From Acidaminococcus fermentans_A (GTDB taxonomy: Bacteria > Bacillota > Negativicutes > Acidaminococcales > Acidaminococcaceae), in contig NZ_JBQOUY010000005.1 of the NCBI RefSeq assembly GCF_052216985.1, positions 1 through 64,000 on the forward strand: DNA of 64,000 nucleotides, in the 5' to 3' direction. Made by a program: the position numbers and the translations under genes. The notes under the pieces were generated by a model. The model worked only from the letters and a program-made list of their open reading frames with translations. It was not told the DNA's origin and did not search any database. This document shows, one piece after another, positions 55,371-64,000 of the stretch (its first letter is position 1; every line of letters begins with the position of its first letter).

Positions 55371-55871
55371 TTATCCCTCCTCCTTTCCAAAATCTTTTCC
55401 GGCTGCCTGGCTGTCATCGGGCTGCCAATTGTCATCCGGTCCGTCATACCACAGGGCTTCCCCCTGGCTGTCATCCAGGCTGTCCCAGGGGATGCCAGGC
55501 TGGCTGTCAAGGCGGCTGCCCGGATGGCTGACATAAGATTTACAATTATCCAGGACAGCGTAGCTTCTATCACGTAGAACTGTAATGTAGCGTTTCTCCT
55601 GGTGGATACTCGGGGTGTACCGATCTTTGCGGATCCAGTTGTGCTGCCCCCAGTGGGTGATGCAGAGGACTCCGCTGATGAAGGGGTTCACAAAGCCGGA
55701 TCGTTTCAGCTCTTCCAGAGATTCCCTCTGACATCCGCCGAGCCTCACGATGCCCAATTGGTCATACGGCGGCAGGCCATAAGAAAAGCACTCCTTTCTC
55801 TTTCGCAATATTCTGTCTATAAGAAAAGCCAGGACCCATGGAAGAGACCCTGGCTCCGGGACAGCATTCAC
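55371..55871 (-). CDS. Phage replication-type protein fragment, 166 residues
   Basis: The middle part 'LKRSGFVNPFISGVLCITHWGQHNWIRKDRYTPS' is typical of phage replisome organiser or replication-initiation proteins, where it links the winged helix to a variable tail. The C-terminus is a low-complexity Asp/Ser/Gln-rich tail encoded by repeated CTGGCTGTCA units (near 55407, 55461, 55497). The N-terminal DNA-binding domain is missing or altered, so it may be truncated. Confidence 0.5.
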   Translation of the reverse strand: MNAVPEPGSLPWVLAFLIDRILRKRKECFSYGLPPYDQLGIVRLGGCQRESLEELKRSGFVNPFISGVLCITHWGQHNWIRKDRYTPSIHQEKRYITVLRDRSYAVLDNCKSYVSHPGSRLDSQPGIPWDSLDDSQGEALWYDGPDDNWQPDDSQAAGKDFGKEEG

Positions 55872-55915
55872 CGGTTGTCCCTGTCGTTTTTTCTCGCTTC
55901 CCTCCTTTGCTTTCC

Positions 55916-56134
55916 TTAGGGCAGAATGTCCATCATTTCTTCAATGGGCAGATTGGTCACTTTGCTGATTTCTTGCAGAGTCCTGATGGATGGCATGTAC
56001 TTGGGGTTCTGTTCCCTGGTGGCTTTCTTCATACGGGGCAGGGTACGGACGGAAATCCCCGTATCTTCTGACAGCTGTTTCATGGTGATCTCGTGGAATG
56101 TGAGCCAGAAGAAAAGTGATTGAAATACAGGCAT
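55916..56134 (-). CDS. Short XRE-like regulator, 72 residues
   Basis: GGAG lies 9 bases before ATG 56134. The helix-turn-helix is 'TMKQLSEDTGISVRTLPRMKKATRE', followed by 'SIRTLQEISKVTNLPIEEMMDIL', the usual end of small XRE domains. It probably was the Cro- or repressor-like protein of the remnant. The gap 56135-56390 shows only a small hairpin (CCCTGTAAGATACAGGG, 56261-56283 region). Confidence 0.7.
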   Translation of the reverse strand: MPVFQSLFFWLTFHEITMKQLSEDTGISVRTLPRMKKATREQNPKYMPSIRTLQEISKVTNLPIEEMMDILP

Positions 56135-56390
56135 CTGCAGCATCTCCTTTAAATAAGGTTTTAGTTATAGTTCTTATTATACTTATGCAGAAATATCTGT
56201 AAATACTTTGGACACATGTGTCCGCTCCGCCCGAAAAGATGCGCCGGAAAACAGTTTGAAGTGTAAACCCTGTAAGATACAGGGAGTGTATCGTCCATGT
56301 GGTGGCAGGGGGACTGGCTCGGCTCCGTTCGAAAAAAAACTCGAAAAAATCTCCCTTCCCGTCTCTTATCCAGTGTAAGGAGGCGACGAT

Positions 56391-56765
56391 ATGGAAGAAA
56401 TCAGACGGCAGGACCTTCTGGACCTGGCCTCCAGGGCCTGGGGGCGCATCCGGAAGATCTATCTCCACTGGACGGCAGGAGGGTACGACCAGCTCTTCCC
56501 GGACTATCACCTGTTGGTCCGGGGGAACGGGAGCCTGGTCACCAGCACCCGGGACTGGACGGAAACCCTCCCCCACACCTGGAACCGGAATACCGGCAGC
56601 CTGGGCATCGCCTTGTGCTGTGCCAAAGATGCCGTGCTCTATGCCGACGGCACCTTCGACCTGGGGGATCATCCCCCCTTGCGGGCCTGTCAGAAGTCAG
56701 ACTTCAGATTGTTGGCGATGAACAGGACAAGACCTGCTGCTAAACCGTACAGAGCTGACGTCTGA
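56391..56765 (+). pseudogene. Phage N-acetylmuramoyl-L-alanine amidase with scrambled C-terminus
   Basis: The frame starts 'MEEIRRQDLLDLASRAWGRIRKIYLHWTAGGYDQLFPDYHLLV', an Amidase_2/PGRP fold with the zinc histidine in 'LHWTAG' and 'DYHLL'. It continues through 'NTGSLGIALCCAKDAVLYADGTFDLGDHPP', then changes into an unrelated basic tail where the second zinc histidine region should be. GGAGGCG precedes the start. I infer a deletion or rearrangement that inactivated it. Confidence 0.65.
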
Positions 56766-56884
56766 CGGCTCAAGGCCCCTTTGGGGCCGTGTCTGACTTC
56801 TTTTTATACCGTCTCAAGGCCCTCTTCTTTTCTCCCCCGCCCCCTTACACTCTCTGACCTGAATCATCTTGCAAACAGTTGACT

Positions 56885-57034
56885 ATGGACGACCTGACCC
56901 TGCTGGCCAGCCAGGCTGCTCAGTACGGCTTCCCCATGGTCATCTCCTGGTACCTGTTGGTATGCATGGAAGAGAAACTGGAGAACCTGACCCAGAGCAT
57001 CGAACGGCTGCGCATGGCAGTGAAGATGGAATAG
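56885..57034 (+). CDS. YvrJ-family small membrane protein, 49 residues
   Basis: The protein has the YvrJ pattern 'ASQAAQYGFPMVISWYLLVCMEEKLENLTQSIERL': a short membrane segment with F-P-x-x-x-x-x-Y-L-L followed by a charged coil. YvrJ proteins are common next to phage lysis genes and may act like holins. The frame is complete and begins at ATG 56885; a perfect hairpin follows at 57042. Confidence 0.7.
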   Translation: MDDLTLLASQAAQYGFPMVISWYLLVCMEEKLENLTQSIERLRMAVKME

Positions 57035-57041
57035 AGAAAAA

Positions 57042-57082
57042 GGGGTATTGCACGTGTGTGGCTTCCACATGTGCAATACCCC
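57042..57082 (+). terminator. Long hairpin after the yvrJ-like gene
   Basis: GGGGTATTGCAC 57042-57053 is complementary to GTGCAATACCCC 57071-57082, and the stem continues inward (TGTGG/CCACA). There is no T-run, so termination may be weak. Confidence 0.6.
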
Positions 57083-57149
57083 CTTCGTCATACGTCATAC
57101 GCTTATGGATAGAACCTGAAAACAATATTTCTTGTATAAATTTCAGTAC

Positions 57150-57214
57150 AAAAAACAGATCTATAGAAGTTGCCAGTCACTACCTGTTGCTGTCCTTCTA
57201 TAGATCTGTTTTTT
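57150..57214. terminator. 20-bp perfect inverted repeat ending the ABC exporter operon
   Basis: Bases 57150-57169 are the exact reverse complement of 57195-57214, with A6/T6 at the outer ends. The stop codon of the exporter gene lies at the edge of the right arm. It works as a terminator in both directions. Confidence 0.9.
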
Positions 57215-59088
57215 CATTCCAACTCAAACGCACCCGTATACAGCTGCCAGTACATCCCTTTTTGGGCCAGGAGCTGCTGGTGGGTGCCTCTTTCTTTGAT
57301 TTTCCCGTGGTCCAGCACCAGGATCTGGTCCGCGTTCCGCACTGTGGACAGCCGGTGGGCGATGACGAACACCGTCCTGCCTTCCATCAGGGCATCCATC
57401 CCCCGCTGGACGATCTGCTCCGTCCGGGTGTCGATGCTGGAGGTAGCCTCGTCCAAAATCATCACCGGGGGATCCGCCACCGCCGCTCGGGCAATGGCCA
57501 GCAGCTGGCACTGGCCCTGGCTGAGCCCGGCCCCGGCGCCCTTCAAAACCGTCCGGTACCCCTGGGGCAGGTGCCGGATGAAGTCATCGGCCCCGGCCAG
57601 TTTGGCCGCTGCCACACATTCTTCATCGGTGGCCTCCAGCCGTCCGTACCGGATATTTTCCAGCACTGTGGCGGTAAACAGCACCGTATCCTGGAGCACC
57701 ATCCCCAGGGAACGGCGAAGGGCCCCCTTCCGGATCTGTTTCAGGGGGATTCCGTCGTAGGTTATGGTCCCGGAGGAAAAATCATAGAACCGGGTCAGCA
57801 GGTTGGTGATGGTGGTCTTCCCGGCTCCCGTGGCCCCCACCAGGGCGATTTTCTGTCCCGGCAGGGCGTCCAGGGAAATGTCCTGGAGGATGGGCTTGCC
57901 CTTTTTATAGCCGAAAGAGACATGGCGGAAATGGACTTCCCCGGTAAGGGGCCGCCGTTCCTCCCGGCCCTTCCCTTGGAGGATCACCCAGGCCCAGTGC
58001 CGGACTCCGGCGCCTCCTTCTACTGGCCGCAGTTCCACGGTGCCCCGGTCCTCTTCCGGTTCCTCTTCCAGCAGTCCGAAGATCCGCTCCGCCCCGGCCA
58101 TGCCCATGACTATGGCGTTGATCTGGGGAGAGATCATCTGGATGTTGGCGGCGAACTGCCGGCTCATGCCCAAAAAGGGCACCATCACCGCCAGGCTGAA
58201 GGGCAGCTCGGACAGGGACAGGTTGGGCACCTGCCGTTCCAGGAACAGTCCCCCGCAGGCCGCCACGATGATGTAGATCAGATAGCTTACATTGTTCAGG
58301 ATGGGCATCAGGATGTTGGAATACCGGTTGGCCTGGTACGACGCCTCATACAGGGCCTGGTTCACCTGGTCGAACGCCCCCCGGGTGGCTTTTTCGTGGT
58401 TGAACACCCGGATCACCTTGCTCCCGGTGATGCTCTCTTCCATGAACCCTTCGCAGGCCCCCAGGGTGTGCTGCTGTTCCATGAAATACCGGGCGCTGCG
58501 GCCTCCCACCTTCCGAGTGATGGCCACGGACCAGAAGGAGCCGCCTACCACCACAAGGCTCATCCAAAGGCTGTAATACAGCATAATGGCCAAAAGCACC
58601 GTCAGAGTCACGGCGGTGACGCACAGCTGGGGAAAGGCCTGGGAAATCAGCTGCCGCAGGGCATCCACGTCGTTGGTGTAATAGCTCATCAGATCCCCCC
58701 GCTGATGCCGGTCGAAATACCCCAGAGGCAGGGATTCCATATGGCTGAACAGCTTTTCCCGGATCTTGGCCAGGCAGCCCTGGTTGAACACCGCCAGCAG
58801 CTGGTTGTAGACCACATTGGCCGCCAGGGACACCAGGTACAGCAGGGCCAGTATCCGCACATACCCGTAGATTTCCGGCCGGACCGCGGGCCAGGACAGG
58901 TTCCGGGTCCAGGCGTCTTCCAGCACCGCTACCACCTTCTGCATGAATACCGCCGGCAGGGCCAGGATCCCTGCATTGAGGAAGATCAGCCCCAGGATGG
59001 CCGGCAGCAGTCGGGGATAGAACCCCCACAGGGCCTTGAAGGACCGCCAGGCCATTTTCCGGCTGAGGATCTTTTTCTTATGCCCCAT
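57214..59088 (-). CDS. ABC exporter half-transporter with complete ATPase site
   Basis: A 624-residue membrane protein: six membrane helices (about 20-320), then an ATPase domain with Walker A 'GATGAGKTT', signature 'LSQGQ' and Walker B 'VMILDEATSSID' containing the catalytic Glu. It overlaps its partner gene by 11 bases and must form a heterodimer with it. Pairs of this type (LmrCD, PatAB, TM287/288) export drugs or lipids. An insertion rich in Glu/Arg between membrane and ATPase parts (about 350-385) is unusual. Substrate unknown. Confidence 0.9.
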   Translation of the reverse strand: MGHKKKILSRKMAWRSFKALWGFYPRLLPAILGLIFLNAGILALPAVFMQKVVAVLEDAWTRNLSWPAVRPEIYGYVRILALLYLVSLAANVVYNQLLAVFNQGCLAKIREKLFSHMESLPLGYFDRHQRGDLMSYYTNDVDALRQLISQAFPQLCVTAVTLTVLLAIMLYYSLWMSLVVVGGSFWSVAITRKVGGRSARYFMEQQHTLGACEGFMEESITGSKVIRVFNHEKATRGAFDQVNQALYEASYQANRYSNILMPILNNVSYLIYIIVAACGGLFLERQVPNLSLSELPFSLAVMVPFLGMSRQFAANIQMISPQINAIVMGMAGAERIFGLLEEEPEEDRGTVELRPVEGGAGVRHWAWVILQGKGREERRPLTGEVHFRHVSFGYKKGKPILQDISLDALPGQKIALVGATGAGKTTITNLLTRFYDFSSGTITYDGIPLKQIRKGALRRSLGMVLQDTVLFTATVLENIRYGRLEATDEECVAAAKLAGADDFIRHLPQGYRTVLKGAGAGLSQGQCQLLAIARAAVADPPVMILDEATSSIDTRTEQIVQRGMDALMEGRTVFVIAHRLSTVRNADQILVLDHGKIKERGTHQQLLAQKGMYWQLYTGAFELE

Positions 59089-60886
59089 GGCAGCTCCCCT
59101 CCTCTCCAGTCAGGTTCTGGGACCGGGCCATTTCCTGGTAGATGGCATCGGTCCGGAGCAGCTCCTGATGGGTGCCGATCCCGTGGATCCGCCCTTTGTC
59201 CAGCACCAGGATCCGGTCCGCCCGTTCCACCGAGGAAATCCGCTGGGCGATGATGAAAGTGGTGGTGCCGGGAAGGGCAGTGGCCAGGGCCTCCCAGATG
59301 GCCCGGTCCGTCCGGGTATCCACGGCGGAGGTGCTGTCGTCCAGGATCAGGATCTTGGGCCGTTTCAAGAGGGCCCGGGCCAGGCACAGCCGCTGCTTCT
59401 GCCCCCCGGACAGATTGGTGCCCCCCTGCTGGATCCAGGTGTCATACCCTTTGGGCAGCCGGCGGATGAAGCCGTCCGCACAGGCCCAGCGACAGGCTTC
59501 TTCCAGCTCTTCCTGCCCGGCCCGGGGATCCCCCCACCGGAGATTGTCCGCCACAGTACCGGAAAACAGCAGATTCTTCTGGAGCACCATGGCCACGCTG
59601 TCCCGGAGGACTTCCAGCCCGTACCGGCGCACATCCACGCCCCCCACCCGGACAGATCCTGCAGTCACATCGTAGAGCCGGGGGATCAGCTGGACCAGGG
59701 AGGATTTGCCGCTGCCGGTGCCCCCCACGATGCCCAGGGTCTCCCCGCTCCGGATGGAGAGGGTGATGTCCTGGAGCACCGGTTCCCCGGTACTCCCTTC
59801 ATATTGGAAAGAGACGCCGTCGAACGCCACGGACCCGTCCCGGACGGTTTCCACCGGCTGCTCCGGGGAGGTGAGGGTGCTCTGTTCCTCCAGCACTTCC
59901 CGGACCCGCTGGACCGATTCTTCCGTAAAGGTGAGCATCACCAGGATCATGGATACCATCATCAGGGACCCCAGGATCTGGAAGCTGTAGGTGAGCAGGG
60001 TGGAAAACTGCCCGATATCCAGCAGCTGCCCCCGACTGGTGACGATGAGCCGAGAGCCCTGGGTCAAAAGGAAGATCATGACCCCGTAGATGCAGATCTG
60101 CATCAGAGGGTTGTTCAGGGCCACATACCGCTCCCCTTTGGTGAAGAGGGCCTGGACCTTCCGGGCCGTGGCGTTGAATTTTTCCTTTTCCGTTTCTTCC
60201 CGGACGAAGGATTTCACCACCCGGATTCCCTTGATGTTTTCTTCCACCTTGTCATTCAGGGCATCGTACTGGGGGAAGCCCTTCCGGAACTGGGCCACGG
60301 ACAGCACAGCGATTTTATACAGGCCCCAGCCCAGCACGGGGATCACCACCAAAAAGCACAGGGCCATCCGTCCTCCCATGTACCAGGCCATGAAAAAGGA
60401 GGCCAGCAGGTTGAAAGGCGCCCGGAAGGCGGTGCGCACCAGCATCATAAAGGCCATCTGGATATTCTGGATGTCCGTGGTGAGCCGGGTCACCAGGGAA
60501 GCGGAAGAGAACCGGTCGATGTTGCCAAAGGAAAACTGCTGGATCTGGCTGAACACATCCTGTCGCAGGTTCCGGGCAAAGCCGCAGGACGCCCGGGCAC
60601 AGGTGATGCCTGCCCAGTAGCCGCAGAAAAGGGCGCAGAGGGCCATCAGGAACAGGATCCCGCTGAAGTGGAGGATCCGGTCCAGGCCGCAGCCTGCCTT
60701 GACCTCGTTGATCAGCAGGGCGATCTCATAGGGGATCAGAGCCTCGAACACCACTTCCCCCATCACCGTGATGGGGGTCAGGAGGGCATCTTTTTTGAAT
60801 TCCCGGAGGGAGCGGAACAGCAGGCTCCAGGATTCCCGCCGAGTCCCCCCGCCTGCTGTTCCAGCACCGTTCCGCATTTTTTCCAT
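59078..60886 (-). CDS. ABC exporter half-transporter with degenerate ATPase site
   Basis: A 602-residue partner of the preceding exporter. The ATPase domain has Walker A 'GGTGSGKSS' and signature 'LSGGQ', but Walker B reads 'ILILDDSTSAVD', with Asp in place of the catalytic Glu. This is the mark of the non-hydrolysing half of heterodimeric exporters such as TM287. ATG 60886 follows AGGTGAT; it is a host gene outside the prophages. Confidence 0.9.
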   Translation of the reverse strand: MEKMRNGAGTAGGGTRRESWSLLFRSLREFKKDALLTPITVMGEVVFEALIPYEIALLINEVKAGCGLDRILHFSGILFLMALCALFCGYWAGITCARASCGFARNLRQDVFSQIQQFSFGNIDRFSSASLVTRLTTDIQNIQMAFMMLVRTAFRAPFNLLASFFMAWYMGGRMALCFLVVIPVLGWGLYKIAVLSVAQFRKGFPQYDALNDKVEENIKGIRVVKSFVREETEKEKFNATARKVQALFTKGERYVALNNPLMQICIYGVMIFLLTQGSRLIVTSRGQLLDIGQFSTLLTYSFQILGSLMMVSMILVMLTFTEESVQRVREVLEEQSTLTSPEQPVETVRDGSVAFDGVSFQYEGSTGEPVLQDITLSIRSGETLGIVGGTGSGKSSLVQLIPRLYDVTAGSVRVGGVDVRRYGLEVLRDSVAMVLQKNLLFSGTVADNLRWGDPRAGQEELEEACRWACADGFIRRLPKGYDTWIQQGGTNLSGGQKQRLCLARALLKRPKILILDDSTSAVDTRTDRAIWEALATALPGTTTFIIAQRISSVERADRILVLDKGRIHGIGTHQELLRTDAIYQEMARSQNLTGEEGSCHGA

Positions 60887-60918
60887 AGCGATCACCTATT
60901 TCGTTTTCCAACTGCCGC

Positions 60919-61593
60919 TCAGTTCCCGCTGGCCAGGGCCAGGCCGTATACATGGGCCACGCCGCCCCGCTTCAGGGTTTTGGCCGCCTCTTCCAGGGTA
61001 CTTCCGGTGGTACAGATATCGTCACAGAGCAGCACGATATCCGGCAGGTCTTCCTGCCGGCCCAAGGTAAAGCAGCCTTGGATGTTCTTTTTCCGTTCTT
61101 CCGAAGTGAGCCCGTACTGGGGCCGGGTAGCCCGGTTCCGGACCAGCAGGGTCTCCCAACGGTACCCGGCTTCACGGCACCAGGGCCGGAAGATCTCTTC
61201 CGGCAGGTCGTATCCCCGCTGCTTCCTCCGTTCCGGGTCCGTGGGGATACCCGTAACAGCCAGTTTTACGGAAGGAGGCAGCTGCCAGGAGAATTTCTTT
61301 TCTCGTCGGACCCCCTGGCTCCACTCTTCCGCCAACCGGGGCAGCAGGTCTTCTCTTTCTCGGAACTTGGCCATCTGCAGGGCTTTTTGGATGCCGCCGG
61401 CATAATCCAACAGGAAGAACAAACCATCCAGATGGGGACAGTCCAGACTGCGAGGCTGAAAAGCACGGGGATGCCAGATCCCCCTCCGGCAGGGATCGCA
61501 AAGAGCTCCTCTTCCCCGGACTTCCTCCCCACAGCCTGGACAGTGATGAGGGTAGAAAAGAGATTGGAGCAGGGACAGGATGGATGAGAACAT
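60919..61593 (-). CDS. comF: ComF-family phosphoribosyltransferase-like protein
   Basis: A 224-residue ComF-like protein. The N-terminus carries a zinc site ('CPGCGEEVRGRGALCDPC', two C-x2-C pairs), and the C-terminal phosphoribosyltransferase fold shows 'VLLCDDICTTGSTLEEA', the PRPP loop. ComF supports uptake and handling of DNA in competence and related processes. GGAGGTG precedes ATG 61593; longer frames run into non-coding DNA. The 157-base gap upstream contains short inverted repeats only. Confidence 0.88.
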   Translation of the reverse strand: MFSSILSLLQSLFYPHHCPGCGEEVRGRGALCDPCRRGIWHPRAFQPRSLDCPHLDGLFFLLDYAGGIQKALQMAKFREREDLLPRLAEEWSQGVRREKKFSWQLPPSVKLAVTGIPTDPERRKQRGYDLPEEIFRPWCREAGYRWETLLVRNRATRPQYGLTSEERKKNIQGCFTLGRQEDLPDIVLLCDDICTTGSTLEEAAKTLKRGGVAHVYGLALASGN

Positions 61594-61750
61594 GGGACAC
61601 CTCCGGGAATCGTTCATCGTTTGTGGTTCATCGTTGGACCCCCTACCCGTGCAGGCACGGAGCCCACCCCCCTTGCGTCCATTTCTGTCCGTCCCCTGAA
61701 AGGGGCGGGGGACCGTTGCGCTTGCGCAATGGTGGTGGAGTCTGACTTCT

Positions 61751-63916
61751 TCATTCACCATACCTCTTCAGCCGCTCTGCCAGCAGGCTGTACCGCTTCC
61801 GGGTCTTATCGTTTTCCACCGCCAGGCGCAGGGCCCGCTGGCTGCCAGCCAGATACACCTGTTTCTTGGCCCGGGTGATGGCCGTGTAGAACAGATTCCG
61901 CTGGAGCAGGAGATAGTGGCTCATCACCAATGGCATGATGACGGCGCCATATTCGCTGCCCTGGGATTTATGGACACTCATGGCATAAGCCAGGCGCAGG
62001 TCTGAGATCTCTGCGCCTTCATAGGTCACGGCTTCCCCCTCTGCCCGATCCGGGAAATCCACTGTCACATAAGCCCCCTGGATGCTGCGAACCCGCCCGA
62101 TATCTCCATTGAACACGTTCTTATCATAATTGTTCCGGATCTGCATCACCTTGTCACCTTCCCGGAGGGCCAGGAAACTGGTATGGTATTCCCTCTTTTC
62201 TGGATCCGGCGGGTTCACCCGGGCCTGGATCAAAGTATTCAGGTTCTCCACCCCGCACAGGTTCTTGTGCATGGGGGTCAGCACCTGGACATTTTCCAGA
62301 GGGTCCTGCCCTGCCAATCTGGCGTACAGATCCACCACATAATACATGGTCTCTTCTTCCGTAGCGAATTCCTGGAAACTGAAATCCTTCTCTCCCTCCC
62401 ACTGGGGCATCGCTCCCTGGTTGATCCGGTGGGCATTCCGGACGATGGGGCTCAGTTCCGCCTGCCGGAACACATTCTCCAGGCGGACGATGGGCATGGT
62501 CCCGCTGCGGATGATATCCTGGAGCACGGAGCCGGGTCCTACGCTGGGCAGCTGGTCCACATCCCCAACTAAGATCAGCCGGCAGCCCAGAGGCAGGGCT
62601 TTCAGCAGGTTGTACATGAGCACGATGTCCATCATGGAAGCTTCATCCACGATCACGGCATCCGCCTCCAGGGGATTGCTTTCATCCCGGCCCCAGAAGG
62701 AATCGCCTTCTCCGTTAGGGGTATATTCCAGCAGCCGATGGACGGTCTGGGCTGGCTTCCCAGCACTTTCTGCCAAGCGTTTGGCAGCCCGTCCTGTAGG
62801 CGCTGCCAGGAGGATCTTGCATCCCGCCTGTTCCATCACCGAAAGGATCCCCTTGATGACCGTGGTCTTCCCGGTGCCGGGACCGCCGGTGAGCACAAAG
62901 ACCCCGTGATCCACGGAAGCTTTCACGGCTTCTGCCTGTTCTGGCGCCAGATGGATCCGTTCGTCCTGTTCCCATTCCCGGATGATCTTTTGGTAATCCA
63001 CCTTCCACAGGGCATTCACATTATCCCGGAGAGCCAGCAGCCGATGGGCGACCCCCTCTTCTGCCCAGTACAGGTATTCTGGGTATACGCACACATGGTC
63101 TCCCCTGTCTTCCGTCCGGAGAAGATTGTCCCTCAAGAGCTGCTGGAACACCTGCTCCACTTCCAGGGGATCCAACTGGAGGACTTTGGCCGCCATATCC
63201 ACCAGCCACCGGTCCGGTACACAGGTATGACCCTGGCTGGCGCCTTGGAGCAGGGTATAGTGGATTCCTGCCCGGATCCGGTCTTCATCATGCTCATCCA
63301 CTCCCAGATTCCTGGCCAGGGCATCTGCAGTACGGAAACCGATGCCGTCCACTTCTTCTGCCAGGCAATAGGGGTTGTTGCTGATCCGGGTCACCGCCGT
63401 ATTGCCGTAGAGAGCCTGGATCCGGGGGGCATAATTCCCGCTGATGCCGTGGCTCTCCAGGAAAAAGATCAGTTCCCGATTGTCTTTCAGCTCTCCATAA
63501 GAAGCCACGATGGCTTCTGCCTTTTTCTTCCCGATGCCGTTGACTTCCCGCAGCCGTTCCGGAGATTGCTCCAGGATCTTCAGGGTCTCTTCCCCGAACT
63601 TGTCCACGATCCGCTGGGCCATGGCCGGACCCACGCCCTTCAAGACGCCGCTGCCCAGCATCTTCACCAGGCCTTCTGCTCCCTTAGGCTGGACAGCTTC
63701 CCAGCTCTGGGCTTGGAACTGCCTCCCGAACCGGGGATGGTCCCCCCACTCTCCCACAAGGCGCACCTGTTCTCCGGCAAAAGGAGCCCGCCCCTTATAG
63801 ACAACGGAAATCGTCCCCACTTCCGGATTTTCTCCCCGGAACACACAGAAGGTCCCTTCTGCAGCCTGAAATACGATATTCTTTATGGTGAGTTCAATAG
63901 ATACTGGTCCGGACAT
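61751..63916 (-). CDS. recD2: RecD2-type ATP-dependent DNA helicase
   Basis: A 721-residue superfamily 1B 5'-3' helicase. An N-terminal OB-like part is followed by tandem helix-hairpin-helix motifs ('GVGPAMAQRIVDKFG', 'VNGIGKKKAEAIVASYG', 'VDGIGFRTADALA') that define RecD2. Then come Walker A 'LTGGPGTGKTTVIKG', motif II 'VIVDEASMMD', motif III 'ILVGDVDQLPSVGPG' and motif VI 'YTAITRAKKQVYL'. RecD2 works in replication-fork repair in bacteria without RecBC. GGAGG lies 11 bases before ATG 63916, and a TATAAT box is at 63951-63956 on the minus strand. A host gene. Confidence 0.94.
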   Translation of the reverse strand: MSGPVSIELTIKNIVFQAAEGTFCVFRGENPEVGTISVVYKGRAPFAGEQVRLVGEWGDHPRFGRQFQAQSWEAVQPKGAEGLVKMLGSGVLKGVGPAMAQRIVDKFGEETLKILEQSPERLREVNGIGKKKAEAIVASYGELKDNRELIFFLESHGISGNYAPRIQALYGNTAVTRISNNPYCLAEEVDGIGFRTADALARNLGVDEHDEDRIRAGIHYTLLQGASQGHTCVPDRWLVDMAAKVLQLDPLEVEQVFQQLLRDNLLRTEDRGDHVCVYPEYLYWAEEGVAHRLLALRDNVNALWKVDYQKIIREWEQDERIHLAPEQAEAVKASVDHGVFVLTGGPGTGKTTVIKGILSVMEQAGCKILLAAPTGRAAKRLAESAGKPAQTVHRLLEYTPNGEGDSFWGRDESNPLEADAVIVDEASMMDIVLMYNLLKALPLGCRLILVGDVDQLPSVGPGSVLQDIIRSGTMPIVRLENVFRQAELSPIVRNAHRINQGAMPQWEGEKDFSFQEFATEEETMYYVVDLYARLAGQDPLENVQVLTPMHKNLCGVENLNTLIQARVNPPDPEKREYHTSFLALREGDKVMQIRNNYDKNVFNGDIGRVRSIQGAYVTVDFPDRAEGEAVTYEGAEISDLRLAYAMSVHKSQGSEYGAVIMPLVMSHYLLLQRNLFYTAITRAKKQVYLAGSQRALRLAVENDKTRKRYSLLAERLKRYGE

Positions 63917-64000
63917 GCCCCATGGTTCCTCCTGAACATATGTTTTACTTATTATAGCACAGTTTTCCGTTTTTTTTGACAGTGCCTATTGAATTACGGT

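Larger units (their letters stand above)
54834..57034. mobile_element. Remnant of a second prophage
   Basis: The region holds a sigma-like regulator, a replication-type fragment, an XRE regulator, an amidase with a scrambled end and a YvrJ-type protein. These are phage early and lysis genes without any head or tail genes. Genes lie on both strands with degraded gaps, so it looks like what is left after a large deletion. Confidence 0.65.

Noticed and set aside
55371..55577. CTGGCTGTCA direct repeats as a possible origin or iteron array
   Set aside because: The repeats are in frame and encode a repeated Asp-Ser-Gln tail of the protein on the minus strand, with irregular spacing, so coding repetition explains them better.
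56869..61405. Very long plus-strand frames (56869-59253 and 59036-61405) opposite the ABC exporter genes
   Set aside because: They arise from the high GC content and codon use of the exporter genes; the translations are low-complexity His/Pro/Gly-rich and the minus-strand genes are unmistakable.
61594..61750. Inverted repeats and C/G runs between comF and recD2, including a TTGCGC/GCGCAA pair
   Set aside because: Stems are short and could be a host intergenic repeat; with only one copy in the window a repeat family cannot be shown.
1..64000. CRISPR arrays, tRNA or rRNA genes
   Set aside because: No regularly spaced repeats with spacers, no cloverleaf with a CCA-type end and no rRNA signature were seen on either strand.

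Overview
The window is a stretch of chromosome from a Gram-negative Firmicute of the class Negativicutes, most likely Acidaminococcus or a close relative. This rests on the class A beta-lactamase at 3.2-4.1 kb, which I recognise as ACI-1 (known from Acidaminococcus and other gut Negativicutes), and on the Firmicute-type phage and host genes. No rRNA, tRNA or CRISPR array is visible.

Layout. (1) 1-4.2 kb: part of an AT-rich resistance transposon. It holds the tail of an IS3-type transposase, a large nested palindrome, a mef-like macrolide exporter behind a leader with several terminator-like hairpins, an RlmA-type 23S rRNA methyltransferase behind a leader peptide ending MRLR, and blaACI-1. 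A 93-bp exact copy of an internal piece of bla and the first codons of a response regulator lie in front of bla, so the region was assembled by illegitimate joining. (2) 4.2-53.1 kb: a nearly complete contractile-tailed (myovirus-type) prophage, mostly on the minus strand. Read right to left it has a repressor, early genes (sigma-like regulator, DUF2800/DUF2815-type proteins, DNA polymerase A, Rha, primase-helicase, VRR-NUC, SNF2), an HNH endonuclease, two DNA methyltransferases, an amidoligase/cyclotransferase module, P27-type small and large terminase, portal, protease, capsid, connectors, sheath, tube, frameshifted tail chaperone, tape measure, hub, baseplate, fibres, holin and amidase. It ends with an accessory segment (decayed duplicate gene, restriction-modification pair, broken DNA glycosylase gene) and two overlapping large serine recombinases. 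Three plus-strand insertions interrupt this plan: a 4Fe-4S uracil-DNA-glycosylase-like gene between tape measure and tail chaperone, the restriction gene with the glycosylase remnant, and an unknown 278-residue protein beside the repressor. (3) 53.1-54.4 kb: the N-terminal half of an MmeI/type IIL-like restriction-methylation protein, cut just before its SAM-binding motif; this is a candidate attR. (4) 54.8-57.0 kb: remnant of a second prophage. (5) 57.2-63.9 kb: host genes, namely a heterodimeric ABC exporter, a ComF-like protein and a RecD2-type helicase.

How it fits together. The resistance transposon abuts the recombinase end of the prophage, which fits published reports that ACI-1 in gut Negativicutes is carried by transposons inside tailed prophages. 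The phage controls its genes with repeated elements I could align by eye. A promoter with TTGMTA, 12 bases, then AGAGTGATATAT precedes the recombinases, the amidoligase and its catalytically dead-looking relative. A 32-base motif of fixed length lies in front of three regulatory or early genes. Several Shine-Dalgarno sequences sit in hairpins.

Starts were moved from the longest reading frame to the codon with a properly spaced Shine-Dalgarno sequence where one could be seen. Family assignments come from motif recognition only; no database search was run.
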